Positions 29,200 through 38,257 of a DNA stretch of 52,635 nucleotides are shown one piece after another (positions within the stretch are counted from its first letter, which is position 1; each line of letters begins with the position of its first letter). The translations under genes and the position numbers were made by a program. The stretch lies in the NCBI GenBank assembly GCA_020443295.1, contig JAGRIJ010000019.1, positions 1-52,635 of the forward strand. The letters are read 5' to 3'. Below the pieces are notes generated by a model. That model ran no database searches and was not told where the DNA came from. It saw only the letters and a program-made list of their open reading frames with translations. The DNA comes from Alphaproteobacteria bacterium. Lineage in GTDB: Bacteria; Pseudomonadota; Alphaproteobacteria; Micavibrionales; Micavibrionaceae.

Positions 29200-30762
29200 G
29201 TGGAACCCGCTCCGCCCCGTTCAAAAAAATCACGCCGGATGATTATTTTGCTCCTGATTCTCGCTGGATTCTGGGCTTTCCTGTTTTTGCCCGATTACAA
29301 GGGGCGGGACTGGTATCCCGAGCCCCAATGGCCGCAAGCGCAGGTCGGGGAAGGTTCGGGCGGGTATTTTCTGCGGTCGGCTTTTTATATTTTGGGCTAT
29401 CCCTTTAAGGTGGTTCAGCTTGCCCTGATCGAGGCCTTTTTCTCCGTGGATACGGTTCTTTATTCCGGTTATTACACCCCGGCACCGGAGCCCAGTCCCG
29501 GCGCCTATGTTCTGGCCAAGTCGAGGAACAGGGCTCCGGTGGAAATGATTATCCCGGCGTCCAGCGTCCGTTTTTTTTTCGATCTGGATGGCGACGGGGA
29601 CGGCGATAAGGTTTCATGGATCAATGAGAAAGGGCTTATTCTTTTTCAGGACCTGAACAACAATAACCGGCTGGATAACGGTGAAGAGCTGATGACCGCC
29701 AGGGATGAGCGGGAATGGGAGCCTTTAAGAGCCCTTGATTCAAACAAGGATTACATGCTGGACGGGCGGGACCCGGCGTTCAGAACATTGAAATTTCTGT
29801 GGGACAAGAACGGAAATCAGGCTTTCAGCCCGTCGGAGACGATCCCCGCATATAAACTGGTCCGCGCTTTCATTCTTACGGATGTGAACCCTATTACAAC
29901 AAATATCAAAACGACCTATGTGGATCCCCAGACCCATAAGGCGACCGAGATTTCTTTGCGGGCATTCTTCACGTCCTATATTCCTACTCTGGCAACCAAC
30001 GGCCACCCGAGCGTTCTTCTTCATATGCTGTTTGAGCATCATAAAGCCAGCGCGTTTCCTACGTTGCCCAGCAGACTTAAGGGTGTTGAGGGCGCGGAGG
30101 CCACTCTCTCGGAGTACAGCCGCTATCCCAATATGCGCGGCTTTTCGGAACTCTCGGATTTACATGCGGAGATGTATGGCGATCCTGTTCTTAAAAAAAT
30201 GGTGACGGATTTTTCTGCCCGGACACCCGAAGCCCTTCTTCTGGAACCGGCTAGAACGCGTGCGGATCTTATGGCGATCCTGCTGAGGTGGGGCAGGGTG
30301 ATGCAGATCGAACCCGGCAAGCGCGGCTGGTTTGTCGATGCCCGAATTCTTGCGCTTCAGGAGAAAATGACCGAGCGTTCGGTTTACGATAGCGGGGTTG
30401 AAATTACTCCCCATCCCGAAGAAGCTCAGGAACTGAAAGCACAATGGGAGGATCTGTTCGATCAGGTCCGGGCGCGGCTGTTGCTTCAGACGCAGGCGGG
30501 GCATAAGTTGTTTCCCGGCGGGGTGACCTATGACGAAGAAGCTCAGGAGGTCAAGGTAACCGGGGAAGTTTCCAAAGATTATCTGCTTTCCCTGGCTTTG
30601 CAGGCGCAGTCGTTGAGCGCTGCCGATCGGCGGGAGCTTCTGGACATTATCGTCACCATGATGGCGTATGCCGTTCCCGGTCCGGACGATCCGTCTGCGG
30701 GTGACGTTTCGGCTCAGAGCGCGGACGCCCTTGCCGCTTTTCATGCGGCTCTGTTTCCCTAA
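29200..30762 (+). CDS. Membrane-anchored protein with RTX-associated calcium-binding region
   Basis: A 520-residue protein: a basic N-terminus (RSKKSRR), one membrane segment (about 14-31, [16 protein letters not shown]), then an extracytoplasmic part. Residues about 125-220 carry four acidic loops of EF-hand type: [35 protein letters not shown] and [12 protein letters not shown]. Order and spacing recall the FDxDGDG...LDxNGNGxIDxGxELF region found in RTX-type secreted proteins, but no GGxGxDxxx repeats are present. The last 250 residues are not recognised. The GTG at 29200 lacks a good Shine-Dalgarno; an ATG at 29239 would begin at the membrane segment. Confidence 0.7.
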   Translation: MEPAPPRSKKSRRMIILLLILAGFWAFLFLPDYKGRDWYPEPQWPQAQVGEGSGGYFLRSAFYILGYPFKVVQLALIEAFFSVDTVLYSGYYTPAPEPSPGAYVLAKSRNRAPVEMIIPASSVRFFFDLDGDGDGDKVSWINEKGLILFQDLNNNNRLDNGEELMTARDEREWEPLRALDSNKDYMLDGRDPAFRTLKFLWDKNGNQAFSPSETIPAYKLVRAFILTDVNPITTNIKTTYVDPQTHKATEISLRAFFTSYIPTLATNGHPSVLLHMLFEHHKASAFPTLPSRLKGVEGAEATLSEYSRYPNMRGFSELSDLHAEMYGDPVLKKMVTDFSARTPEALLLEPARTRADLMAILLRWGRVMQIEPGKRGWFVDARILALQEKMTERSVYDSGVEITPHPEEAQELKAQWEDLFDQVRARLLLQTQAGHKLFPGGVTYDEEAQEVKVTGEVSKDYLLSLALQAQSLSAADRRELLDIIVTMMAYAVPGPDDPSAGDVSAQSADALAAFHAALFP

Positions 30763-30802
30763 GAGACTGGTTTTTGGGGGTGTTTTTCTCTATCTTAAGT
30801 CC

Positions 30803-32869
30803 ATGAAAGCCATGATCCCCAACAATGAGCGGCCGTTGCTCGGCCCCGCTGAGTTTGACCTCTCCGTGCCGTACCGGATCGATTCCGCGTTCGATCCTGC
30901 GGGGGACCAACCCGAGGCGATTCGCAAGCTTGTCGAGGCGACGCAGACCGGGCTATCGGATATCACGCTGCTGGGTGTGACCGGGTCGGGCAAGACCTTC
31001 ACGATGGCGCATGTCATTCAAAAGCTTGCGCGGCCTGCGCTGATCCTCGCGCCGAACAAGACGCTGGCGGCGCAGCTTTACGGGGAGTTCAAATCTTTCT
31101 TTCCCGATAACGCGGTCGAATATTTTGTCTCCTATTACGATTACTATCAGCCGGAGGCTTACGTTCCGCGCACGGATACCTATATCGAAAAAGATTCCTC
31201 CATCAACGAGCAGATCGACCGGATGCGCCACGCGGCGACGCGGGCGCTGTTCGAGCGGCGGGACTGCATCATCGTCGCGTCGGTATCGTGCATCTACGGG
31301 ATCGGCTCGAAAGAAGATTACATGGCGATGGCGTTCGGGCTGTCGGTTGGCGACCGGATTGACCGGCAGGAACTCATCAAGCGATTGGTCGAATTGCAGT
31401 ATACCCGCAACGATATTGCATTTGAGCGCGGGTCTTTCCGTGTGCGCGGAGATACGGTGGAAATTTTCCCGGCGCACTTCGAGGACCGGGCGTGGCGCTT
31501 TTCGCTGTTCGGGGACGAGCTTGAGGAGGTCACCGAGTTCGATCCGCTGACCGGGCAGAAATATGACGATCTTGAGGGGGTGCGGATTTTCGCAAACTCG
31601 CACCACATTACGCCGGGGCCGACGATGCAGCAGGCGATCGTGCAGATCAAGCGCGACCTCAAGGAACGGCTGGCGACGTTTTATGCCGAAGGGAAACTGC
31701 TGGAGGCGCAGCGGCTGGAGCAGCGCACGAATTTCGATCTGGAGATGCTGGCGGCCACGGGCGTGTGCAAGGGGATCGAGAATTACTCGCGCTACCTGAC
31801 CGGGCGCAAGCCGGGCGAGCCGCCGCCGACGCTGATTGAATATCTGCCATCGGACGCGCTGATCTTTCTGGATGAAAGTCATGCGATGATCCCGCAGTTG
31901 CGGGCGATGTATAACGGCGACCGTGCGCGCAAGACCACGCTGGTGGATTACGGATTCCGTTTGCCTGCCGCTGTCGATAACCGGCCGCTGCAATTCGAGG
32001 AATGGAACAAGCTGCGCCCGCAGACGGTTTATGTTTCCGCGACACCGGGCGAATGGGAAATTCAGCAGGCGGGGGGCATTACGGCGGAGCAGGTGGTGCG
32101 GCCTACGGGCCTTATCGACCCCGAAGTTGAGGTGCGCCCGACGGCGACGCAGGTGGATGACCTGATGTTTGAGGCGCGGGCGATCGTTGTGCGCGGCGGG
32201 CGGTTGCTGGTGACCGTCCTGACCAAGAAGATGGCCGAGGATCTTACGGAATATCTCGCCGAGAACGGTTTGAAGGTGCGCTACATGCACTCGGATATCG
32301 ACACGCTGGAGCGGATCGAGATCATCCAGAGCTTGCGGCGCGGGGAGTTCGATATTCTGGTCGGGATCAACCTTTTGCGGGAGGGGCTGGATATTCCCGA
32401 ATGTATGCGCGTGATGATTCTGGATGCGGATAAGGAGGGGTATCTGCGCTCCAAGACTTCGCTGGTGCAGACGATCGGGCGGGCGGCGCGGCACGTGGAA
32501 GGCAAGGCGGTTTTGTACGCCGATAAAATCACGGACTCGATGAAATATGCGATCGACGAAACCAACCGGCGGCGCGAGAAACAGAAAATCTACAACGAGG
32601 CGCACGGGATTACGCCCGAGAGCGTGCGGAAAAATATCGGCAGCATTCTCGATAGCGTTTATGAGCGCGCGGATCATGTGCATGTTTCGCGCGGGCTGCA
32701 CGAGGCGGAGCAGGAGGAATGGTTCCACGAGCCTGCGAAGCTGCGCAAGCATATCGAGGGTTTGAAGAAAAAGATGCTGGCCTTCGCCGCGGATCTTGAG
32801 TTCGAGCAGGCCGCGAAGCTGCGCGATGAGATCAAGAAGCTGGAAGAAATCGAGATGGGGGTGATGTGA
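30803..32869 (+). CDS. uvrB: Excinuclease ABC subunit B
   Basis: The damage-verifying helicase-like subunit of nucleotide excision repair. The 688-residue product has Walker [14 protein letters not shown], the beta-hairpin region [15 protein letters not shown], the [21 protein letters not shown] motif and [19 protein letters not shown]. The C-terminal UVR domain that contacts UvrC is present ([18 protein letters not shown]). ATG at 30803 or the in-frame ATG at 30812 both fit. Its final 59 bases recur 2.4 kb downstream (35196). The stop overlaps the start of the following membrane-protein gene (TGATG). Confidence 0.97.
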   Translation: MKAMIPNNERPLLGPAEFDLSVPYRIDSAFDPAGDQPEAIRKLVEATQTGLSDITLLGVTGSGKTFTMAHVIQKLARPALILAPNKTLAAQLYGEFKSFFPDNAVEYFVSYYDYYQPEAYVPRTDTYIEKDSSINEQIDRMRHAATRALFERRDCIIVASVSCIYGIGSKEDYMAMAFGLSVGDRIDRQELIKRLVELQYTRNDIAFERGSFRVRGDTVEIFPAHFEDRAWRFSLFGDELEEVTEFDPLTGQKYDDLEGVRIFANSHHITPGPTMQQAIVQIKRDLKERLATFYAEGKLLEAQRLEQRTNFDLEMLAATGVCKGIENYSRYLTGRKPGEPPPTLIEYLPSDALIFLDESHAMIPQLRAMYNGDRARKTTLVDYGFRLPAAVDNRPLQFEEWNKLRPQTVYVSATPGEWEIQQAGGITAEQVVRPTGLIDPEVEVRPTATQVDDLMFEARAIVVRGGRLLVTVLTKKMAEDLTEYLAENGLKVRYMHSDIDTLERIEIIQSLRRGEFDILVGINLLREGLDIPECMRVMILDADKEGYLRSKTSLVQTIGRAARHVEGKAVLYADKITDSMKYAIDETNRRREKQKIYNEAHGITPESVRKNIGSILDSVYERADHVHVSRGLHEAEQEEWFHEPAKLRKHIEGLKKKMLAFAADLEFEQAAKLRDEIKKLEEIEMGVM

Positions 32870-32871
32870 TG
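32813..32871 (+). repeat. 59-bp direct repeat, copy 1 (uvrB 3' end)
   Basis: The last bases of uvrB, including the TGATG junction with the next gene, recur at 35196-35254 with a single mismatch (C at 32819 versus T at 35202). Offset is 2383 bases. The two copies bracket the two repeat-built membrane protein genes. Confidence 0.97.
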
Positions 32872-34233
32872 TGGCGCTTGGGTCCTTATTTCTTCTCATT
32901 TCTTCTGTTTTTCGGGTTGCCGGTTTTGTCTGCGGCTTTTTTGCTGCGGCTCTGGCTGCTGAAAAAGCAAGAGTACCGCCTGTGGGTGTGGTTTTTCAGT
33001 TTCGGGCTGATCGCGGCGGCGGGGTGGTGCGTTTATGTCGTCACGGCCTTTCCGGTTCATATTTCGGAAAAGATCTGGCATACGGACATGTTTGCGTGTT
33101 TTTTGTTTGCCGGGGGGTGCGGCTACCTGCTGAGACTTCAAGCCGTAAACAGTATGGGCAGAGAAAAGCCGTTTTTTAACCGCGAGCTTCACGCAAAGGT
33201 GTTTTTCACCCTGTTTTTCTTTTTCAGCGTGTTCGTCTTTGTGCTGGTTCCGGCCGTGGATGCTCTATGGCACACTCTTTATCCGCCTGAGAGGCTTGAA
33301 GATGTTATTCTCGAACCTGTGATGATCAGGGGCGAACTGGAGCAAGTTCCCAAAAGCTGGATCAGTATTTATATCGATAATTTTTATTTCTACCTGCCGA
33401 AAGATATGTTCCGCATTTACGCGATCACTCTTCCCTTTATTTTCGCGGGTTATCTTCTGATGATCTGGCTCCAGAGGCTGAAGGAAATGCGCATGTGGAT
33501 CTGGGGCGGAGGTTTAGCAGCTATCGTTCTTGGCAGGGTTCAAGTGCATTTTTTTTACGAAGATTACCCCTCTTATTTTTCCCTGAAATTCTGTATTTAC
33601 GGACTGGGCCTTTTATACGGCTTGTTGTTGGGGCTGCTGATGTGGCGGTACGCCATGAGAGTTTACAGTAAAGAGGTTGAGGAGGGAGGGGCTTTAGAAT
33701 CCCGGAAGTTCACCCCCTTTGACAACGAGCTTAACGTGAATACTTTTTTTGCCCTTTTTTCGTTTTTCAGCTTGTTCGCGTTTGTATTGGTTCCTGCGTT
33801 CAAAGCCCTCTTGCTGATGATTTACAATCCTAAACAGTTTTGGGAACCCTACCGGGCTGTATCCTCACAAACCTGGTTCAGTTATTTTATGCATAAGTTT
33901 TTTTTCTATTTTCCGAGGGATTTGATTGTCACTTATGCCATCTTCCTTCCCTTGATTATTTTGTCCTATATCCTCACGATGCGGTTTTTCATGCGCAGGG
34001 AGGAACGTCGGCTGGCCTGGGGCGGAAGTTTTGCCGTGATTGCAGTCGGTGCGCTTCCTGCTCTCTACATCGGCGATCATTTCGATGTGCGTTATTTGAC
34101 TATGACAGGGCTCCCGTTTTTTATTGTGATGAGCTTGTCATTCGGCGTTATTATTGGGTTACTTTTGCGGCTGTGGGCCATGTATTTTCTTTACCCTTCT
34201 TTGTACAAACCTGACAAAGGAGAGGTTTTGTGA
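32869..34233 (+). CDS. Repeat-built multi-pass membrane protein A
   Basis: A 454-residue membrane protein of unknown function. It contains three copies of a unit whose core reads LRLWLLKKQEYRLWVW (about 26-41), IWLQRLKEMRMWIWGG (about 197-213) and MRFFMRREERRLAWGG (about 370-386), each a positively charged loop between membrane helices. Between copies lie long hydrophobic stretches, about twelve in all, and periplasmic loops such as YPPERLEDVILEP. The next gene has two more copies. Start ATG overlaps the uvrB stop; its own stop overlaps the next start (GTGA). Composition is lower in GC than uvrB. Confidence 0.75.
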   Translation: MWRLGPYFFSFLLFFGLPVLSAAFLLRLWLLKKQEYRLWVWFFSFGLIAAAGWCVYVVTAFPVHISEKIWHTDMFACFLFAGGCGYLLRLQAVNSMGREKPFFNRELHAKVFFTLFFFFSVFVFVLVPAVDALWHTLYPPERLEDVILEPVMIRGELEQVPKSWISIYIDNFYFYLPKDMFRIYAITLPFIFAGYLLMIWLQRLKEMRMWIWGGGLAAIVLGRVQVHFFYEDYPSYFSLKFCIYGLGLLYGLLLGLLMWRYAMRVYSKEVEEGGALESRKFTPFDNELNVNTFFALFSFFSLFAFVLVPAFKALLLMIYNPKQFWEPYRAVSSQTWFSYFMHKFFFYFPRDLIVTYAIFLPLIILSYILTMRFFMRREERRLAWGGSFAVIAVGALPALYIGDHFDVRYLTMTGLPFFIVMSLSFGVIIGLLLRLWAMYFLYPSLYKPDKGEVL

Positions 34234-35252
34234 GCGATAAACCGCGGAAAGGCATAGTGTATAATCCGGCTGATATTCTTATCAGGCTGCTGGGGTATCA
34301 GGCTATTTCCTCGATCATTGCTTTTGCTGTTTATCTTATATTGTACGAGTTAGGCAAATGGTGGGTATCCAAGACGGCGTACTCTTTTGCAACGGCGTTT
34401 CCCGTTTCTTTTGCGGGCGCGGCGTCCTTGTCGCTTATTTTCGCTCCTTTTACGGTATTTTTCTCTTTTTGGGTCGGTTTCCCAGCCTTGGTGGTGGGGT
34501 GGCTGGTTTCGCTCTGGCTGCTTCGTTCGAACGAGTTGCGAGCGTGGGTCTGGGTTATTCTGATCGGGAGCATCGGGCTGATCTACGGCATCATTCCCAC
34601 GCTGGGCTTTCCCGACCTGACTTTTGCGAGAATGTTTAATTTCGGCACGTCGATGTGCGCTCTCACCGCAGGCTTTTGCGGATATTTTATGGCCCGCCAC
34701 GCCGTTTTTCTTTCTGAAAAACCCGATACAGAAAGCTATATTATTCCTGCAAAGCAACAGCAACCCGAAGTCCCTGAGCCAAGCGTGAACCTAAAAAAGC
34801 CCCAGTTTTTATTTATGTGCCTGTTTGGCATTTTCAGCCTGTGCCTGTTCGGCCTCTCGCCGTTTTTAATAAAGCTATTTTTGATGAGTGCAAAAACGTC
34901 CCTGTTTTTTTGGCTTTCTTATGGTTTAGCCTTGCCGGTGCTCATCGCCGGGAAGTATCTGACTTTGCGGTTTTTAAAGCAGAATGAGCGGCGTGTATGG
35001 GTCTGGATTATGGGCTTTACCGCTCTGGGTGTCCTTCCCGGCCTGTTTATTGCCGCGGTCAGTTATCCGCGCACTTTTCATCCCGTGTTTTATACTGTCA
35101 GCCTTCAATTATGCGGGATCGGCGCATTTCTTGCCGCGGTGAGCGGGCTGCTTATGTGGCTGATGATGATGCGCGGATTATTCTATGGGAAAGCGGCGAA
35201 GTTGCGCGATGAGATCAAGAAGCTGGAAGAAATCGAGATGGGGGTGATGTGA
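34230..35252 (+). CDS. Repeat-built multi-pass membrane protein B with UvrB-like tail
   Basis: A 340-residue membrane protein that shares two copies of the unit seen in the preceding gene (SLWLLRSNELRAWVW, about 93-108; LRFLKQNERRVWVW, about 245-259). About nine hydrophobic segments. Its last 19 residues, [19 protein letters not shown], are identical to the end of UvrB and come from a duplicated 59-base stretch; they are foreign to the rest of the protein, which would otherwise end shortly after LMWLMMMRGLFYG. GTG start overlaps the previous stop, with AAAGGAG at 34215-34223. Function unknown. Confidence 0.75.
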   Translation: MSDKPRKGIVYNPADILIRLLGYQAISSIIAFAVYLILYELGKWWVSKTAYSFATAFPVSFAGAASLSLIFAPFTVFFSFWVGFPALVVGWLVSLWLLRSNELRAWVWVILIGSIGLIYGIIPTLGFPDLTFARMFNFGTSMCALTAGFCGYFMARHAVFLSEKPDTESYIIPAKQQQPEVPEPSVNLKKPQFLFMCLFGIFSLCLFGLSPFLIKLFLMSAKTSLFFWLSYGLALPVLIAGKYLTLRFLKQNERRVWVWIMGFTALGVLPGLFIAAVSYPRTFHPVFYTVSLQLCGIGAFLAAVSGLLMWLMMMRGLFYGKAAKLRDEIKKLEEIEMGVM

Positions 35253-35254
35253 TG
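35196..35254 (+). repeat. 59-bp direct repeat, copy 2 (end of membrane protein B gene)
   Basis: Matches 32813-32871 at 58 of 59 positions, in frame, and supplies the last 19 codons and stop of the gene at 34230 plus the start overlap (TGATG) of the gene at 35252. The matching edge ends exactly after the ATG of the following gene in both copies. Confidence 0.97.
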
Positions 35255-35947
35255 GACGATCTGAGCAAGGCTTATCTGCGGGCGACGGCGGAGTTTTACG
35301 CGATCATGGCGCTGCCGTTCGCGCTGGCGTGGGGGTTTTACGCGGCGGGGGTGAATCTCGACCCGGTTTTTGAATCCGTGGCGCAGGACAAGCCGGGCGT
35401 CGTTACCGATATGGCGGCGCTGATCCTCGGCATCCTGCCGGGGGCGATTTTCCTGCGCGGGTCGCGGGAGGAGAACCGGAAAATCATCCGCGCGGTGAAC
35501 GAGGGGACGCTCTGCGCGAGAAGTTTCAAGGCGCTGGGGCTGAGCGTCGTGCTGACGGGCACGCTGGGGTTCGGGCTGTTCCTGCTGCTGGCGTTCGTGT
35601 TCATGCCGCACCTGCCCACGAATTTCGACCCGTTCTGGATCACGCGGGAGGAGGGGACGCTCATGGGGATGGCGGAGCGGCTGGAACTGCTGCGCTTCGC
35701 GGCGCCGATCTTTCTGGCGTGCGGGGCGCTCTTCGGCGCGCTGATGTGGGGGACGTCGCAGGGCAACAAGGTCGTGAAGTTCGGCACGTGGGCCGCGTTC
35801 GCCGCGTTTCTTTATTTCAATCCGCTGACGATTTTCGTTGAGCAAGCGCCGCCGCCCGCGCCGACCCTCATGGAGAGCAGCCCGGATAGTGTTACGGACT
35901 CTCCGACGGTCGAGGAGGAGATGAAGGAGATGGATGAGGGGGAGTAA
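35252..35947 (+). CDS. Hypothetical membrane protein downstream of the uvrB-like repeat
   Basis: A 231-residue protein with about five hydrophobic segments (for example LGLSVVLTGTLGFGLFLLLAFVF) and a proline-rich acidic tail (APPPAPTL, then EEEMKEMDEGE). Not recognised. It uses GC-rich codons like uvrB and unlike the two genes before it, and it starts with the same TGATG overlap that follows uvrB. This suggests that it was once directly downstream of uvrB and that the 2.4-kb membrane cassette came between later. That order is inference. Confidence 0.7.
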   Translation: MDDLSKAYLRATAEFYAIMALPFALAWGFYAAGVNLDPVFESVAQDKPGVVTDMAALILGILPGAIFLRGSREENRKIIRAVNEGTLCARSFKALGLSVVLTGTLGFGLFLLLAFVFMPHLPTNFDPFWITREEGTLMGMAERLELLRFAAPIFLACGALFGALMWGTSQGNKVVKFGTWAAFAAFLYFNPLTIFVEQAPPPAPTLMESSPDSVTDSPTVEEEMKEMDEGE

Positions 35948-36061
35948 TATATAAAGACTTATATTCAAGATCCAGAATTTGAATCTAATGTCTATGGGTA
36001 GTAGTTTCATTTGTTAACTGTGTTATGATTGTACTCAGTTTTTGCGATTCTTGAGGCCCTT

Positions 36062-37363
36062 ATGAATAAAGCACAAAAGAAAATTAAACCTGAAGGTATG
36101 AAGGTAACAGATGTATTCACGCCTAGTAAGTTTCCGGAGCATACTTTGATAGACGATCATCTGACTAGTAAGAAGGTACAACTTCAAGATGCTTTAGAAG
36201 AAGGAACAACTTTGATCTCGATATCTGGACCATCCAAATCGGGGAAAACTGTTTTCGTTGAAGATTGTTTGGGCAAGGATAATTTAATACAAATTACAGG
36301 GGCGGGAACAAGTTCACCGGAGTCCTTATGGAATAAAGTATTTGCTATGCTGGGCACGCCAGTAGACTCTGAGTTTTCACACGGAGCTAAAAACCAGTCC
36401 GGAGTAAAAGTTGAAGGTGAGGGTGGTCTATCGGTTGCTCTTGCGAAAGGTTCAGCAAAAGTATCTTTTTCTGAGGACAAAACTAAAGAGATATTAAGTA
36501 AATCAAAACAAACTACGGATTTTTTGAATCTTCTAATCAGAGAGTTGTCAGAAACGGACTTTATTATATTTATTGATGATTTTCACTATATTGAAAAATC
36601 TGTTCAATCTGAAATTGCCAGACAAATCAAAGAGGCAATAAGAAATAAGGTTAAAATTATTTGTGCTTCTGTTCCTTATCATTCAGATGACGTTTTGAGG
36701 GGAAACCCCGATTTACGCGGTCGGATTTGTTCTATTGACTTTGATTATTGGGATAGTCCCACATTACAGAAAATTGCATACAAGGGGTTTGATTTACTAA
36801 ACATTGAATGTGATAAAAATATTATTGAAAATTTTGCCGCGGAAGCGGCAGGTTCGCCTCAGTTGATGCAAAATTTGTGCTTAATGTTTTGTAGAGAAGT
36901 AGAGGTTAGGAGTGCACAACCTAATAGAATGTCCTTTGTTTTTGACGAAAAGAATTTTGATGGTGCTTGTAAACGGACAGTTGTCTCTGCTGATTATAGC
37001 TCTGTAGTAAGTAAGGTTTTAGATGGACCAAAAACTAGGGGGTCGGACAGAAAGCTGTATAAGACACGTTTTGGTTGGGAAGGGGATGTCTACAAATTAT
37101 TATTGAAAGCTTTTGCTTCTAATCCACCCACTTTAAACTTTAGATACCAAGAGCTTACTGATAGGGTGGCAAGTATTGTAGAAAAAGATGCCACTGCCCC
37201 TAGTGGTTCAAGTGTTACAGGTGCGTGCCAACATGCTGCAAGCATAGCTAACAGTTCTGCGGGTAATAGTATAGTAGAGTGGGATTCGGATAATGATGTT
37301 TTTGATATCAGAGATCCTTACTTTTTGTTTTATTTGCGATGGGCAGAGGTTCTAGATAGGTAA
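36062..37363 (+). CDS. AAA/STAND-type P-loop ATPase (AT-rich, likely acquired)
   Basis: A 433-residue P-loop protein. Walker A is GPSKSGKTVF (about 53-62) and Walker B is FIIFIDDFHYIE (about 162-173), followed by a sensor-like KVKIICASVPYHS and a winged-helix-like C-terminal part ending in DIRDPYFLFYLRWAEVL, a pattern found at the end of several AAA/STAND ATPases. It has no other effector domain that I can see. Composition is strongly AT-rich (about 25-35% GC in lines counted), unlike both neighbours, so the gene was probably transferred. ATG at 36062 chosen; a TTG 33 bases upstream is in frame. Relatives in defence islands are known, but a defence role is inference. Confidence 0.7.
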   Translation: MNKAQKKIKPEGMKVTDVFTPSKFPEHTLIDDHLTSKKVQLQDALEEGTTLISISGPSKSGKTVFVEDCLGKDNLIQITGAGTSSPESLWNKVFAMLGTPVDSEFSHGAKNQSGVKVEGEGGLSVALAKGSAKVSFSEDKTKEILSKSKQTTDFLNLLIRELSETDFIIFIDDFHYIEKSVQSEIARQIKEAIRNKVKIICASVPYHSDDVLRGNPDLRGRICSIDFDYWDSPTLQKIAYKGFDLLNIECDKNIIENFAAEAAGSPQLMQNLCLMFCREVEVRSAQPNRMSFVFDEKNFDGACKRTVVSADYSSVVSKVLDGPKTRGSDRKLYKTRFGWEGDVYKLLLKAFASNPPTLNFRYQELTDRVASIVEKDATAPSGSSVTGACQHAASIANSSAGNSIVEWDSDNDVFDIRDPYFLFYLRWAEVLDR

Positions 37364-37372
37364 TAAGCGTTG

Positions 37373-37401
37373 TTGACATTATAAGAAAAAATTCCTATAC
37401 T
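37373..37401 (+). promoter_or_regulatory. Sigma-70-type promoter for a leaderless antitoxin mRNA
   Basis: TTGACA at 37373-37378, a 17-base spacer, and TATACT at 37396-37401. The predicted start of transcription, six to seven bases after the -10, falls on the A of the ATG at 37408, and no Shine-Dalgarno exists. Confidence 0.8.
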
Positions 37402-37407
37402 ACCTTT

Positions 37408-37617
37408 ATGCCCCCTACCTATAAAGACGATCTTATCTTCACCACGGTTCATGATTTCAAGACCAACCTGTCCAAATATATGCGGTTGCTGGAGGAGGGG
37501 GAGTATAAGGGCGTGATTGTCAAGCGGCGGAACGAGATTGTCGGGTATTATGCGCCGCATCCCGACCGGGTGGCGAAGGTGCGGCGGGCGGGCGTGTTCA
37601 CGCGCAGTGTGACCTAG
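37408..37617 (+). CDS. Phd/YefM-like type II antitoxin
   Basis: A 69-residue protein with the Phd/YefM N-terminal fold: FTTVHDFKTNLSKYMRLLEEGEYKGVIVKRRNEIVGYYAPH, where a DNA-binding helix pair precedes a beta-hairpin. Known relatives repress their own operon and neutralise a toxin such as RelE, YoeB or Doc. No toxin gene follows; the next gene is convergent and encodes a reductase. The promoter sits so close that the mRNA appears leaderless. It lies 44 bases downstream of the AT-rich ATPase gene, yet its own composition is GC-rich like the chromosome. Confidence 0.75.
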   Translation: MPPTYKDDLIFTTVHDFKTNLSKYMRLLEEGEYKGVIVKRRNEIVGYYAPHPDRVAKVRRAGVFTRSVT

Positions 37618-37651
37618 GTTTTGGCGCGTGGCTGTTTCCCGCTCTTCCTTA

Positions 37652-38257
37652 TCATGTATACGATCCGGTCTTGGCGGGGCCGGCGGGCCGGAAGGTGTTG
37701 ATCACGATGCCGGAGGGTACGGATTGCGAGCCGACCAGTTCCAGCGCGCGCGGGGCTGTGCCGTCGGCGAAAAACTTTTTCCCCTTGCCGAGCAGGACGG
37801 GGTAGATGAAGAGCATCACTTCGTCGGCCAGTTCGTGTTCGAGCAGCAGGGGGGTGAGGGTGGAGCTGCCCCACAACAATATATCCGGGCGGTCTTCGGT
37901 TTTGATGTTCCGGATTCCCTTGACGATGTCCTTGCCCAGATCTTTCGCCGGGCCCCATGCGAGGCTTTCGGGCCGGTGGGTGGCCACATATTTCGTTGCC
38001 GCGTTGATGCCGTCGGCGATCGGGTTGCCGCTGACGCCCGGCCAGTAATTCGCCCAGATATCATACGTCTTGCGCCCGAGCAGCAGGTCGAAGCTCTGGC
38101 TGTGCATGTCCATGACGATTTTGCCGGCGGCGGGGTCGCGGTAGGGCGCGCTCCATCCGCCGAGGGTGAAGCCGTTTTCCGTATCCTCGTCCGGGCTGCC
38201 CGGCCCCTGGATAATGCCGTCGAGCGAGATGTGTTCGATGATTTTGATTTTTCTCAT
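37652..38257 (-). CDS. Dihydrofolate reductase-family protein (RibD C-terminal type)
   Basis: A 201-residue stand-alone member of the DHFR/RibD-C superfamily (YwjB/YyaP-like). N-terminal MRKIKIIEHISLDGIIQGPG, LLLGRKTYDIWANYWPG, a nucleotide-binding DILLWGSSTLTPLLLEHELADEVMLFIYPVLLGKGKKFF. These usually bind NADPH; the substrate is unknown and it is unlikely to be the main DHFR. Start ATG at 38257 has AAGGAG at a suitable distance. Confidence 0.88.
   Translation of the reverse strand: MRKIKIIEHISLDGIIQGPGSPDEDTENGFTLGGWSAPYRDPAAGKIVMDMHSQSFDLLLGRKTYDIWANYWPGVSGNPIADGINAATKYVATHRPESLAWGPAKDLGKDIVKGIRNIKTEDRPDILLWGSSTLTPLLLEHELADEVMLFIYPVLLGKGKKFFADGTAPRALELVGSQSVPSGIVINTFRPAGPAKTGSYT

Noticed and set aside
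30953..32899. A 648-codon open frame on the minus strand opposite uvrB
   Set aside because: Antisense shadow of uvrB; rich in Arg, Leu, His and Pro as expected from reversed codons of a GC-rich gene.
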